In this document: positions 27,828 through 36,151 of the stretch, one piece after another
How positions within the stretch are numbered: the first letter of the stretch is position 1
Layout of the letters: the number at the start of each line of letters is the position of its first letter
The notes under the pieces: model-generated
The model's database searches: none
Told to the model about the DNA's origin: nothing
What the model saw: only the letters and a program-made list of their open reading frames with translations
Translations under genes and position numbers: made by a program
Origin: Physcousia sp015060555
Lineage (GTDB): Bacteria > Bacteroidota > Bacteroidia > Bacteroidales > Bacteroidaceae
Assembly (NCBI GenBank): GCA_015060555.1
Contig: SUYG01000044.1
Span: forward strand, 1 to 64,000
Direction: 5' to 3'
Length of the DNA stretch: 64,000 nt

Positions 27828-28091
27828 TTATGCATTTGTAACTTGTTTCAACTGTTCCAGAGCGCGGCAAAGTTGATCGGGGCACGACGTGGGTTTTGCT
27901 CCACAGCGTATGCCATTCAGGCGCTGGATGACATCGTCAACCTTCTGGCCTTTCACCAGCCGGCAGATACCCTGCAGATTGCCGTTGCAGCCACCATAGA
28001 ATACGACATCCTGAATGATGTCATTGTCATCTGATGTCACCTCTATGACTTTAGAACAAGTTCCTTGTGTTTGATACTGAATCTTTCTCAT
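27828..28091 (-). CDS. TSCPD domain protein (TIGR03905-like)
   Basis: An 87-residue cysteine-rich protein made of a single TSCPD domain, named after the conserved T-S-C-P-D found here near residue 68. Cys12, the Cys in the GGCNGN loop and the cysteines around CGAKPTSCPD could bind metal. The same domain occurs at the C-terminus of some class II ribonucleotide reductases, but the free-standing form has no proven role. It is transcribed alone between the PL11 gene and the dual esterase. Confidence 0.8.
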   Translation of the reverse strand: MRKIQYQTQGTCSKVIEVTSDDNDIIQDVVFYGGCNGNLQGICRLVKGQKVDDVIQRLNGIRCGAKPTSCPDQLCRALEQLKQVTNA

Positions 28092-28155
28092 TGACTAACT
28101 ATTAGATTATTTATTATGGTTCCATGCAGGAGAATGCATTGATTCGAAGGTAAAG

Positions 28156-28195
28156 CCCTTATGGCGAGTTCCATCGGTGGAACTCGCCATAAGGG
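28156..28195 (-). terminator. Perfect 18-bp hairpin, likely terminator
   Basis: CCCTTATGGCGAGTTCCA (28156-28173) and its exact reverse complement (28178-28195) flank a 4-base loop, 8 bases after the stop codon of the dual esterase gene. The sequence after it on the minus strand is only weakly T-rich (GGGCTTTACC). The word CTTATGG recurs in other palindromic blocks of the window. Confidence 0.65.
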
Positions 28196-28202
28196 TTTGG
28201 TC

Positions 28203-30449
28203 TTATTTCACTCTCATCTGGAAGGTGGAGGCAGGAAGACTTTGGGCGTTGCGGAGGTCGGCATCGGTGAAGCCCTTCCAGCCGTAGCGCACCACCTCAG
28301 GATTCTTTACCGAAGACGATGAGAGCAGAATCTTGTCACCCTCGACTTGGATGTCGGCGGGATAGAACAAGCCATCGGAAGCAGCCATCTCGAAACCACG
28401 AGTGACGGTGAGGCCCTCAGCATGGTCGAACAGCACTACCAAGGTGTTGTTCTGTCCTCTGACAACAGAGCGCGGTGTGGGGCCTTCGCTCTCCAGAGCG
28501 TGACCATAGGTGTGAGCCAATGCCAGCAAAGCCAGACGTTCGCCCACAGGCCGCTTAGTGCGGTAGTGGACATCGGCGGCGTCACCTACATCGCTGCTGA
28601 CAGCCATCCACGTGTCGGGCAACTCAGCAGCAAGTTGGCGCTGGCTGTCGCGGAAGGCAGGCCACGAGGGACGCGGCAGACTGGAGAGCTGGACAAAGTA
28701 GAAAGGCAGCACGGGCTTCTGTTGGAACTCGCAGTTCCAACGGCGGGCAAAGTGCTGGCGCCAGGACTGTTCCAGCAGGTGGAAGAGCTGAGCATGCACT
28801 TCGACATTGTGGGCATTCGACTCGCCCTGATACCAGATGACGCCCTTGATGGGCAGGTGTCCGAGGGGGGCGATGGCGGCCTCAAAGAGGTAGCTGGGGT
28901 CGTAGGGGTGGCGCTGAAGCGTGTTGTAGGCGAGCGATTCTTTGTCTAAGGCATGGGCTATGTTCTGCGTCATGCGTCCACGGGCCCAGGCCTGGCCGAA
29001 GTCGCCATTGCGCCAGTCGCGCAGGATGTTGGGGAACTCCCATTCCAGCGTCGTGCGATCGACCCATGATTCTGTCGTAGAGCCGCCCACGGCGTTGCAA
29101 ATGATGCCAATGGGCACATTCGGAAGGCTGTCGCAGAGTACGCGTGCAAAGTTGAAAGCGACATCAGAGAATTTGGCCACCGCCTCGGGCGAAGCGGTCT
29201 TCCAGCCCTGGAAATCCATGTACTGTAGTTCATTGGTATAGCGGAGCACGCTGTCAGGCCACTCGATGGCATCTGTTCTGGCGCGCGCAGGCATATTATA
29301 AAGGTGGAGTCGCTGTCCGAGGCGCGCGGCATCGGAAAGGTCTTGTGCGAGGGTGTTACACTGGTCCACGCGCAACTCCATGTTGGACTGTCCGCTGGCC
29401 AGCCACAGGTCGCCAAAGTACAGACTGTCGATGGTCAGCGTCTGCTTGGCGGACTTCCTCAAGTTCTCCAGCAGGAAGGGATATTTCTCGGGATAATAGG
29501 AACGGTAATTCTCGGGAGGTAGCGGCGTAGCCGTGAAGGTGAGCGTGTAGGGGCCTCCGGCCTTCATGTGAGGCAGTTCCATCCACCACGAGCCGTCGGC
29601 GTAAGTGAAGGTTTCACCCTCGTCAACCACCTTACCGTCTTTACTCAGCACGCGACGGATGCTGCAACGAGCATTGGCGGAGCCTTCTATAAGGAGATGT
29701 TCGTCGCGCGGAAGCACCATACCGCTGCTATAAACAGGCGGCAGGCGCAGGCCTCCATGGTCACCCGTAAGTGCGCCATAGACCGTTTTGGCCAGAATCA
29801 AGGCGCCCTCTGGGTTGGGATGCAGGGCATCGGGGAAAAGGTCGGGACGGCTGTGCAGCGGCGTGAAGAGGTCGATGAGCTGTACGCCGGCGCCCTGTGC
29901 CACCTGAGCAATGGCTTGTTGAATCTGGGCGTGCCAGTCGCGCGTGCCGCTCTGGAAACGTGAATGGCGGTCGAAGATGGGCGTCATCTTACAAATGAGG
30001 ATACGTGCTTCGGGGTTCACGGCACGGAAGGAGTCGATGAGAGCGCGGTAGTCGGGGATGAACTCCTCCTTCCAGTCGGGCCAGTTGCGCGGATCGGTGT
30101 CGTTGAGTCCAAGATGGATGACAACCCAGTCGGCCTTGAAGTCAAGGGCCTGGCGGAATTCGGGCAGGTTCATGTAAGGACGATGGCCTTTCCTAAGGAG
30201 CGTGGAGCCGGAATGTCCGAAGTTGCCCACCTCAAAGCGGTTGACACCATAGGCGCTGTCGAGCATTACCTGAAGACGGACTGGATAGGCATCGCGCCCA
30301 CGGTTGGCGAGGCCATAGCCGTAGGTGACACTGTTGCCAACGCAAGCCACACGCAAGGGGCGTGCTAACGCTTGTTTCTTACGGGAACTCCAGGCAGGAA
30401 CAGCTGCAAGGAGGAGCATCGCACACAGTAGATAATGCTTTGTTTTCAT
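28203..30449 (-). CDS. Secreted dual esterase: SGNH/GDSL hydrolase plus sialate-O-acetylesterase-type domain
   Basis: A 748-residue exported protein with two esterase domains. The first is a GDSL-like domain with block I G-N-S at 38-40 (Ser40), a Gly-Asn segment (LGLNDTD) and H-P-N near residue 217. The second, from about residue 330, matches sialate O-acetylesterase proteins, with A-S-G-Q-S-N-M-E and later W-Y-Q-G-E-S-N. Both nucleophiles look present. In pectin-degrading gut bacteria such pairs remove acetyl groups from rhamnogalacturonan, which fits the PL11 and GH2 genes nearby. Confidence 0.86.
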   Translation of the reverse strand: MKTKHYLLCAMLLLAAVPAWSSRKKQALARPLRVACVGNSVTYGYGLANRGRDAYPVRLQVMLDSAYGVNRFEVGNFGHSGSTLLRKGHRPYMNLPEFRQALDFKADWVVIHLGLNDTDPRNWPDWKEEFIPDYRALIDSFRAVNPEARILICKMTPIFDRHSRFQSGTRDWHAQIQQAIAQVAQGAGVQLIDLFTPLHSRPDLFPDALHPNPEGALILAKTVYGALTGDHGGLRLPPVYSSGMVLPRDEHLLIEGSANARCSIRRVLSKDGKVVDEGETFTYADGSWWMELPHMKAGGPYTLTFTATPLPPENYRSYYPEKYPFLLENLRKSAKQTLTIDSLYFGDLWLASGQSNMELRVDQCNTLAQDLSDAARLGQRLHLYNMPARARTDAIEWPDSVLRYTNELQYMDFQGWKTASPEAVAKFSDVAFNFARVLCDSLPNVPIGIICNAVGGSTTESWVDRTTLEWEFPNILRDWRNGDFGQAWARGRMTQNIAHALDKESLAYNTLQRHPYDPSYLFEAAIAPLGHLPIKGVIWYQGESNAHNVEVHAQLFHLLEQSWRQHFARRWNCEFQQKPVLPFYFVQLSSLPRPSWPAFRDSQRQLAAELPDTWMAVSSDVGDAADVHYRTKRPVGERLALLALAHTYGHALESEGPTPRSVVRGQNNTLVVLFDHAEGLTVTRGFEMAASDGLFYPADIQVEGDKILLSSSSVKNPEVVRYGWKGFTDADLRNAQSLPASTFQMRVK

Positions 30450-30461
30450 AGCTTGTATTGT

Positions 30462-30776
30462 TTAGGATTTTGAAGGCTCATACTTGCGACGGGGATTCTT
30501 GGGGAACCAGCCCTTCTCCACACGTTTTTTTTGATGAAACAGCTCGCCGATGCCCCACAGCGCCGAAGCACCGAAGACGCCCACGGCAGCAGAAATGATG
30601 GTGTTCTCAATGAACAGCGCGCCCACAAGGGAGACTACCCCAATAATCAGATAGATAACCCAAGGACGCGTACCCCAGTAGTATTCCGTCTTTATGACGA
30701 TGGGGTGCCACATTCCGATGACGAAGAAGGTGCAAACGGCAATGATGATACCTGTAAAGTTTAATGTTTCTAACAT
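30462..30776 (-). CDS. DUF4491 family membrane protein
   Basis: A small inner-membrane protein of 104 residues, with three or four hydrophobic segments between residues 5 and 80 and a basic cytoplasmic tail. The opening L-N-F-T-G-I-I-I-A and the W-H-P-I-V-I-K-T-E-Y-Y-W-G segment are characteristic of DUF4491, common in Bacteroidetes and of unknown function. Its stop lies 12 bases upstream of the dual esterase start, so it may be the first gene of that transcription unit. Confidence 0.85.
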   Translation of the reverse strand: MLETLNFTGIIIAVCTFFVIGMWHPIVIKTEYYWGTRPWVIYLIIGVVSLVGALFIENTIISAAVGVFGASALWGIGELFHQKKRVEKGWFPKNPRRKYEPSKS

Positions 30777-30836
30777 CGTTAATATATCTATGAGGATTTT
30801 GCAAAAGGGTGTGAGGACTATTCAGTTTCTATGTAC

Positions 30837-31934
30837 TTAAAGTGGATCGTTATTCAGGTGCAACACCAGATACTCCGAACGTGTGCCGATGCGAATCTTA
30901 GGTCCCCAGATGCCAAGACCCGAGCTGATGTAGTAGCGAGTGGTGCCACGCTGATGGTGACCCCACGACTTCTCATAGAGCGCATCTGTAATCCATGAGA
31001 TGGGCCACACCTGTCCGCGATGGGTGTGTCCGCTGAACTGGAAGTCGATGGCGGCATGCTCAGCCTCCTCAAGATGATAGGGCTGATGGTCAAGCAGAAT
31101 CGTGAAGCCCTCCAAACCAGCGGCGAGGTCGCTGACAGGAGTACGACGACGTGCCATCCTGTCGTTGCGTCCGATTATGTCCACACCTTTGTAGTGAGCC
31201 ACAGAATCTTTCAGCAGCGTGATGCCAGCCTCGCGGAAGAAGCGCTCCGACAGCTCCACATTGCTGAAGTATTCATGGTTGCCGAGAACCGTATAAACAG
31301 GTGCCTGAAGGCGACGGAACTCCTGGGCGAAGTCTCCTTCAATAACTGGACGCAGGCTGCGGTCGATGATGTCGCCACCTATGAGCACCAGGTCGGGGTG
31401 CTCAGCATTGATGAGCTCCACCCATCGTGCCAGTTCAGCCTTTCGGTTGTGATAACCGATATGCAAGTCGCTGGCCAGGACGATGGCCAACGGCTTCTCC
31501 AAGGGTTTCGAGGTGTGCAGCGTCAGTTCCTCGCGATGCTTATGATGGTAGTGAATACCACCCAGCACCATGACCAACGCCACGATGGCCAAAACAGACA
31601 GGAGCCCTACCCCACTCTCTTTCAGAAAAGCCTTCGGCAACAAGTGGCATAGCGAGGCGATGTCTGCAAGAAGGAAGATGAGAAACAAATAGAGAAAGGC
31701 GATGAGCCAGGTGTTCCCAACCTCATAGCACACGACAGCCACCTTCACGGGGACGCGTTCAGTGACGAAGAAACCCACAAAGAAGCTGAGCATCCACAGC
31801 AGAAAGAGACCCACAACGGTCAGCTTCAGCGACCAACCCACAGGGGTCAGCCGCCACAGATGCCACGCAACATAGCCGGTGAAGACAACGACTAACGCCA
31901 GAAACACAAGGAACATTCTCATCATAATTGGCAA
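30837..31934 (-). CDS. Membrane-anchored metallophosphoesterase
   Basis: A 365-residue protein. Four or five membrane segments fill residues 1-130, and a calcineurin-like phosphoesterase follows with A-S-D-L-H-I-G, G-G-D-I-I-D, G-N-H-E-Y and S-G-H-T-H-R-G-Q, the complete set of metal-binding motifs. It resembles YaeI-type enzymes that hydrolyse phosphodiesters in lipid or cell-envelope metabolism; the natural substrate is unknown. The catalytic domain probably faces the cytoplasm or periplasm depending on topology. It is 16 bases downstream of a lipoprotein gene. Confidence 0.88.
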   Translation of the reverse strand: MPIMMRMFLVFLALVVVFTGYVAWHLWRLTPVGWSLKLTVVGLFLLWMLSFFVGFFVTERVPVKVAVVCYEVGNTWLIAFLYLFLIFLLADIASLCHLLPKAFLKESGVGLLSVLAIVALVMVLGGIHYHHKHREELTLHTSKPLEKPLAIVLASDLHIGYHNRKAELARWVELINAEHPDLVLIGGDIIDRSLRPVIEGDFAQEFRRLQAPVYTVLGNHEYFSNVELSERFFREAGITLLKDSVAHYKGVDIIGRNDRMARRRTPVSDLAAGLEGFTILLDHQPYHLEEAEHAAIDFQFSGHTHRGQVWPISWITDALYEKSWGHHQRGTTRYYISSGLGIWGPKIRIGTRSEYLVLHLNNDPL

Positions 31935-31950
31935 CGTTTGTTTTCTCTGA

Positions 31951-32748
31951 TTATTCCTTCAACTGCAAGTCGTTTATGGTGAGTTCACCTGCTTCGGACA
32001 GCACCACATCCGCCGTGAATGTAGGCATATCATCGTAGGTGAGTACAAGCCCTGTTACGAACTTCAGCCCTGGTGTGATGCTGACACGCGGCTGTTCGCC
32101 ACTAAGGTCATAAGACAACTGTTCACCTATCCAAATAGCCTCGTCATCAAAGCCTCCCATATCCGTTACGCTATTGGTCACCGTTGTCACAGCTTCCTGA
32201 TTCAGATAAAATGTAATCTTTTCGCCTGCTGTCGAATATTTCATCTGCTGGCAGCAGAGTTCCTGCAAGTCATAGGGGTCAGCCGTTGCTGCCACGAAAG
32301 CACTATCTTCCGCGAAACGAATCAAAAGGAGCTGTTCCACATGTACGCCCGTTCCTTCCATAGCACTGGCAGACAGCCACAGATCACCCGTAGCGCTGTC
32401 GTAGAAGGCATTGGGTTGACGCGTGTTGCGGATATTGGGGAGGACCGTAGGCAAGCCATTCTTCACAACCATGATACCATATTCTTCTGCCGTCTCGCCT
32501 TTCCAGTCGCCAATGCGCCAAACGCTGACCGCATTCATCGTATCATTCATGATGGCTTGGTCTGGACACATCTGCGCTTCGCTCTGAGGAAAGATATACG
32601 TGTCCAACTCCGAAGGCGTTGACAGCGGACTGTCCAAGGTTCCACATACGGGTCTTATCTCTGTAGCATCCTGACAGGCTGCTATCCCTAAACACAGCGC
32701 CATCGAAAAGATGGAAATCACTTTATTCTTCATCTTCATTTGTCCCAT
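31951..32748 (-). CDS. Hypothetical lipoprotein
   Basis: A 265-residue predicted lipoprotein: a signal peptide followed by G-I-A-A-C, with lipidated Cys about residue 25. The rest is beta-rich and acidic with no recognised domain; the tail ends TINDLQLKE. The ATG at 32739 (MKMKNK) is an alternative start. It sits between a secreted esterase gene and the metallophosphoesterase gene on the same strand. Confidence 0.65.
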   Translation of the reverse strand: MGQMKMKNKVISIFSMALCLGIAACQDATEIRPVCGTLDSPLSTPSELDTYIFPQSEAQMCPDQAIMNDTMNAVSVWRIGDWKGETAEEYGIMVVKNGLPTVLPNIRNTRQPNAFYDSATGDLWLSASAMEGTGVHVEQLLLIRFAEDSAFVAATADPYDLQELCCQQMKYSTAGEKITFYLNQEAVTTVTNSVTDMGGFDDEAIWIGEQLSYDLSGEQPRVSITPGLKFVTGLVLTYDDMPTFTADVVLSEAGELTINDLQLKE

Positions 32749-32769
32749 TATTGCAAAGCTATTTCTTCT

Positions 32770-34584
32770 TTATTGAACTGCAACCTTTTGGCCGTTAACA
32801 ATGTATATGCCACGAGGTAAGACTCCATTGACTTCACGTCCACTGAGATCGTAGGATTTGGGATGTTCACGTTGAACGCCATTACTCTGGCCGGACACCT
32901 GGCCACCAGACGGCGACAGCTTTACCTCGCTGATACCAGTAGGGGTGAACTCCTTAGCTAAAAGAGTGACTGCCGACAGCACGAAATCGGAATTCTTGGC
33001 TTCGTCGGTATAGAAGGCAATGACGTATTTGTCAGTCTCAGTAATTTCGAAATTAAAGGCCTGCGCCGTGATACGAGCGAATTTATTGGCGGTATCTCCG
33101 CCGATGTTCACGGTAGGTGTGAAGGTTTGGGAAGCCACTTCCTGTCCACTCGAATTCAGGACAGCAACAGTCACGGGCGAAAAGTCTGGCTGATTCCAGT
33201 TACAGACCTTGTATTTAACAGCATAACTGCCAGGGTACAGAGTCAGGGTAGAACGTCCGGTGCTGACACCATACTTGGCGTAGGCAACTTTCGTCTTTCC
33301 TGTAAGATTCTGCACCAGCAACCCATAGTCAAAGCCGCGCGAAGAAGCAGTAAATTGCAGGAGACGAGGGCCATCGGCATAGGTTAGGCCACCGCCTGCA
33401 CGCTTGACTGAACCATTGCTTACATACCAATCCTGCGGCACCGTGCCGGCCGTGGTGAAATGCTGACTGATGCTGTGTGTAGTTCTGGAAGCCATATAGT
33501 TAACCAGACACGTAGCCTCAGCAGTCCTATCCTTGCTATCCGTGATTACTACGCGCAGGTTGTGCTTGCCGCTTTTTGGCGACTCAATTGTCGTCGTGTA
33601 GGGCGAGGCCGTTTTCGATTCCAAGAGCGTCTTGCCGTCATAGAAATCCATCTTCACCAGCTTACAATTGGTAAGTTTCGGGGTGGCGCGAACGGCGATG
33701 TCGGGAAAGGACTCTTCACCCTGCGGTGCCATGTAAAGATACGAGGTCTCACCAGCCGGTTTGGCAATTCTTACCGTGGACATGTTCAGGCTATAACGCT
33801 TGCAGAAGTTCCAGATGAGATGGCGGTTGTCACTCATTGGCCAGTGCCCGCCGTTGTTATAAGAGTAGAGCCACACCTCGCCACCGTTAGGGCCACCAGA
33901 CCATTTCTCCAAGTCGCCGTCGTACCAGCAGCCGTTAATGGGTCTGTAGCCCGTGGTCTTGCTGTAATTGACGTGGTTGTCGTGTCTGGCATAGCTCTCG
34001 ATGTAGTTATGAATGCCGTATTGCTCGTATCCGAATACATCATCACCATAGGCGATACATTCCAGCATGACAACAGGTTTGGAGCAGCTGTTCCAGGGAC
34101 TCTCTGAGAACTGAATGCCGCTGGTGGGAGCAAAAGCCGCAATCTTGTCCTGCATACTGGAAATACAATGGTGGATGAGCATGGAACCCATAGAAAAGCC
34201 CGACCAATAGACGCGTTCCTTGTCAATATCAAAACGGGTAGCCATCTCGTCGATGGTCTTGACAACGAAGTCCCGGTCCTTTGTGCCGCCGATGTCCCAT
34301 GTGTTACCATCGCTGCGTAAGTAGGTGACCACGAACTTGGCCGTATCCACCATCTCGTAGATCTTATCCGAGTCATATTGGTACTCAGGGTTCTGGTTCA
34401 TACCATGAGTGACAATCATCAATGGCGATTTGGCAGGCAAGGTATTGGGTGAGAACACAACCATATTCCGCTGTGTCCCATTCACATTGATGTCTATAGA
34501 CTCCTTCTTATAGGCGGTTGCCGGTAAAGAGCCAAGGAGAAGGATGAAGAGAAATGATTGGCGAAATAAGAAAGAATGTTTCAT
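32770..34584 (-). CDS. Secreted alpha/beta-hydrolase esterase with sorting tail
   Basis: A 604-residue exported protein of the esterase family that includes CE1 feruloyl/acetyl esterases and LpqC-like polyhydroxybutyrate depolymerases. After a signal peptide, the catalytic domain (25-260) has a GFSMG elbow at 129-133 with nucleophile Ser131 and an oxyanion region T-H-G-M at 59-62. Residues 280-360 form an Ig-like module and 380-555 a carbohydrate-binding-like module. The C-terminal YDLSGREVNGVLPRGIYIVN is a type IX-like tail. A TATATTTG box lies upstream at 34619-34626. It probably removes ester groups from plant cell-wall polymers. Confidence 0.82.
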   Translation of the reverse strand: MKHSFLFRQSFLFILLLGSLPATAYKKESIDINVNGTQRNMVVFSPNTLPAKSPLMIVTHGMNQNPEYQYDSDKIYEMVDTAKFVVTYLRSDGNTWDIGGTKDRDFVVKTIDEMATRFDIDKERVYWSGFSMGSMLIHHCISSMQDKIAAFAPTSGIQFSESPWNSCSKPVVMLECIAYGDDVFGYEQYGIHNYIESYARHDNHVNYSKTTGYRPINGCWYDGDLEKWSGGPNGGEVWLYSYNNGGHWPMSDNRHLIWNFCKRYSLNMSTVRIAKPAGETSYLYMAPQGEESFPDIAVRATPKLTNCKLVKMDFYDGKTLLESKTASPYTTTIESPKSGKHNLRVVITDSKDRTAEATCLVNYMASRTTHSISQHFTTAGTVPQDWYVSNGSVKRAGGGLTYADGPRLLQFTASSRGFDYGLLVQNLTGKTKVAYAKYGVSTGRSTLTLYPGSYAVKYKVCNWNQPDFSPVTVAVLNSSGQEVASQTFTPTVNIGGDTANKFARITAQAFNFEITETDKYVIAFYTDEAKNSDFVLSAVTLLAKEFTPTGISEVKLSPSGGQVSGQSNGVQREHPKSYDLSGREVNGVLPRGIYIVNGQKVAVQ

Positions 34585-34618
34585 GACGAGATTTTGGTTT
34601 ATTAGCTTTATTCGGCTG

Positions 34619-34626
34619 CAAATATA
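34619..34626 (-). promoter_or_regulatory. -7 promoter box for the secreted esterase
   Basis: Minus strand TATATTTG matches TAnnTTTG, about 35 bases upstream of the ATG at 34584. Confidence 0.55.
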
Positions 34627-34705
34627 CTAAGAATCTTGGAAAGCGCCTGCATTTTTTTGAAAAAAAAGAAATGAGCCCCCGTAAAGGAGCTCATTATCGA
34701 CTTTG

Positions 34706-34778
34706 TCGGGGCGACCCGACTCGAACGGGCGACCGCCTGGTCCCAAACCAGGAGCGCTACCAACTGCGCTACACCCCG
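34706..34778 (-). tRNA. tRNA-Pro (anticodon TGG)
   Basis: Minus strand starts CGGGGTGTAGCGCAGTTGG and ends TCGCCCCGA. The 7-bp acceptor stem pairs with one G-T, the D arm is AGCGCAGTTGGTAGCGCT, the anticodon arm is CTGGT-TTGGGAC-CAG with anticodon TGG, and the T loop is TTCGAGT. CCA is not encoded, as usual in this phylum. A TACCTTTG box lies just upstream at 34790-34797. Confidence 0.97.
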
Positions 34779-34789
34779 GAAAGCGGGCG

Positions 34790-34797
34790 CAAAGGTA
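34790..34797 (-). promoter_or_regulatory. -7 promoter box for tRNA-Pro
   Basis: Minus strand TACCTTTG, 11 bases upstream of the tRNA 5' end, a spacing typical for stable RNA genes in Bacteroidetes. Confidence 0.65.
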
Positions 34798-35032
34798 GTG
34801 AAAAAATGACAATTCGCCATTGCCCAAAGACATTTTTTTAGCTTTTCGCCTGCATTTTCTTTGATAACGATGCCTTTTTGCATATTTCCTCTTGCATTTT
34901 TGCATTACTGACATCCTTTACGATGCAGCAATTCAAGCGAACTTGATTGGTTCCGCTGTTCCGAAAGTTCACTTTTCAATCCATCAATTCTCATTTTTCA
35001 TCCTTTCATTTTTCTATTTCGCCAAAAGATTG

Positions 35033-35040
35033 TACCTTTG
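35033..35040 (+). promoter_or_regulatory. -7 promoter box for recR
   Basis: TACCTTTG, only 8 bases upstream of the recR ATG at 35049, implying a leaderless or nearly leaderless transcript. Confidence 0.6.
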
Positions 35041-35048
35041 CAGCCGAT

Positions 35049-35657
35049 ATGGAAATTCCATCACTTTATCTGGAACGTGCTGTGAGCCAATTCTCGCTCC
35101 TCCCCGGCATCGGACGCAAGACGGCCATGCGGATGGTGCTGCATCTTCTAAAGCGCGAGAAGAGCGACGTGGAAGCCTTTGCCAACAGTCTGCAGGAGTT
35201 AGTGAATAACGTGCACTACTGCCGCGTGTGTCACAACATCTGCGATGGCGACATGTGCGGTATCTGCGCCTCGCAAAGCCGCGACCACGCCACCATCTGC
35301 GTTGTGGAGAGCATTCAGGACGTACTGGCCATCGAGGCAACACAACAGTACAATGGAGTCTATCATGTTCTCGGCGGCGTCATCTCACCCATGGACGGCA
35401 TCGGCCCACAGGACCTGGAGATTGCATCGCTGGTGAACCGCGTTCAGGGCGGCGACGTGAAGGAAGTCATCTTGGCGCTGAGTCCTACGATGGAAGGCGA
35501 CACCACCGACTTTTACATCTTCCGCAAGCTGGCCGACTGCGACAATGTCGCCATCACGACCATCGCACGCGGCGTAGCACAAAACGACCAACTGCACTAC
35601 ACCGACGAGGCAACCCTCGGCCGCAGCATTCTGGATCGCAAGCCCTTTCATGAGTAA
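35049..35657 (+). CDS. recR: Recombination mediator protein RecR
   Basis: RecR helps RecO load RecA onto SSB-coated single-stranded DNA during gap repair. The 202-residue protein has the N-terminal helix-hairpin-helix (LLPGIGRKTAMRM), a four-cysteine zinc finger (C-R-V-C-H...M-C-G-I-C), a Toprim domain with V-V-E-S and the C-terminal G-G-V-I-S-P-M-D-G-I-G-P segment. The start at 35049 was chosen because the promoter box lies immediately before it and the family begins at this point; upstream in-frame codons are non-coding. Confidence 0.95.
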   Translation: MEIPSLYLERAVSQFSLLPGIGRKTAMRMVLHLLKREKSDVEAFANSLQELVNNVHYCRVCHNICDGDMCGICASQSRDHATICVVESIQDVLAIEATQQYNGVYHVLGGVISPMDGIGPQDLEIASLVNRVQGGDVKEVILALSPTMEGDTTDFYIFRKLADCDNVAITTIARGVAQNDQLHYTDEATLGRSILDRKPFHE

Positions 35658-35710
35658 GTGAGGATATGAGAGATTGAAAAATTAAAAATTTGAAGGATTA
35701 AACATCAAAA

Positions 35711-36151
35711 ATGCAAAATACAACCACTTTCCTTAGATTAACGTATTGCGGCGAGCTCCTCACGGTTGCCATCCTCGCGGCCATCTTCGAGACCGACATG
35801 CTACCTGTTGGCACAATTGCCATCGAGGAAACCCAGGAATACGTGTTCAGCTTGTGTAGTGTTATCATCACGCTCATCTGCATTCCCTTGGCACTGAAGC
35901 TGATGACATTCAAGCGCATTCATGCACTGGTTCAACAGAGCGAGCAGAGCTATCGGACATGGGCTCTCATGCGTATTGTCCTCCTTAGCGTCCCCCTCAT
36001 CTACAATACGTTGATGTACTACCTTCTGGGCTTCAACACCAGCTGTGGCTATATGGCTCTGATCTGCGTAGTATCCTTCTTCTTCATCTGGCCTTCGGAC
36101 GGGAAGATGCGCTATGAGCGCGAAAGCTTTGGAAATCAGGAAGAGTCATGA
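35711..36151 (+). CDS. Hypothetical four-helix membrane protein
   Basis: A 146-residue protein with four hydrophobic segments (about 10-27, 45-67, 86-106 and 112-128), so probably an inner-membrane protein with both ends in the cytoplasm. No family recognised. It begins 53 bases after recR, and its last codons overlap the glycosyltransferase start by 4 bases (ATGA), so the two are translationally coupled. Confidence 0.75.
   Translation: MQNTTTFLRLTYCGELLTVAILAAIFETDMLPVGTIAIEETQEYVFSLCSVIITLICIPLALKLMTFKRIHALVQQSEQSYRTWALMRIVLLSVPLIYNTLMYYLLGFNTSCGYMALICVVSFFFIWPSDGKMRYERESFGNQEES

Noticed and set aside
34641..34883. Short minus-strand frames crossing the tRNA
   Set aside because: They read through the tRNA-Pro gene and its flanks.
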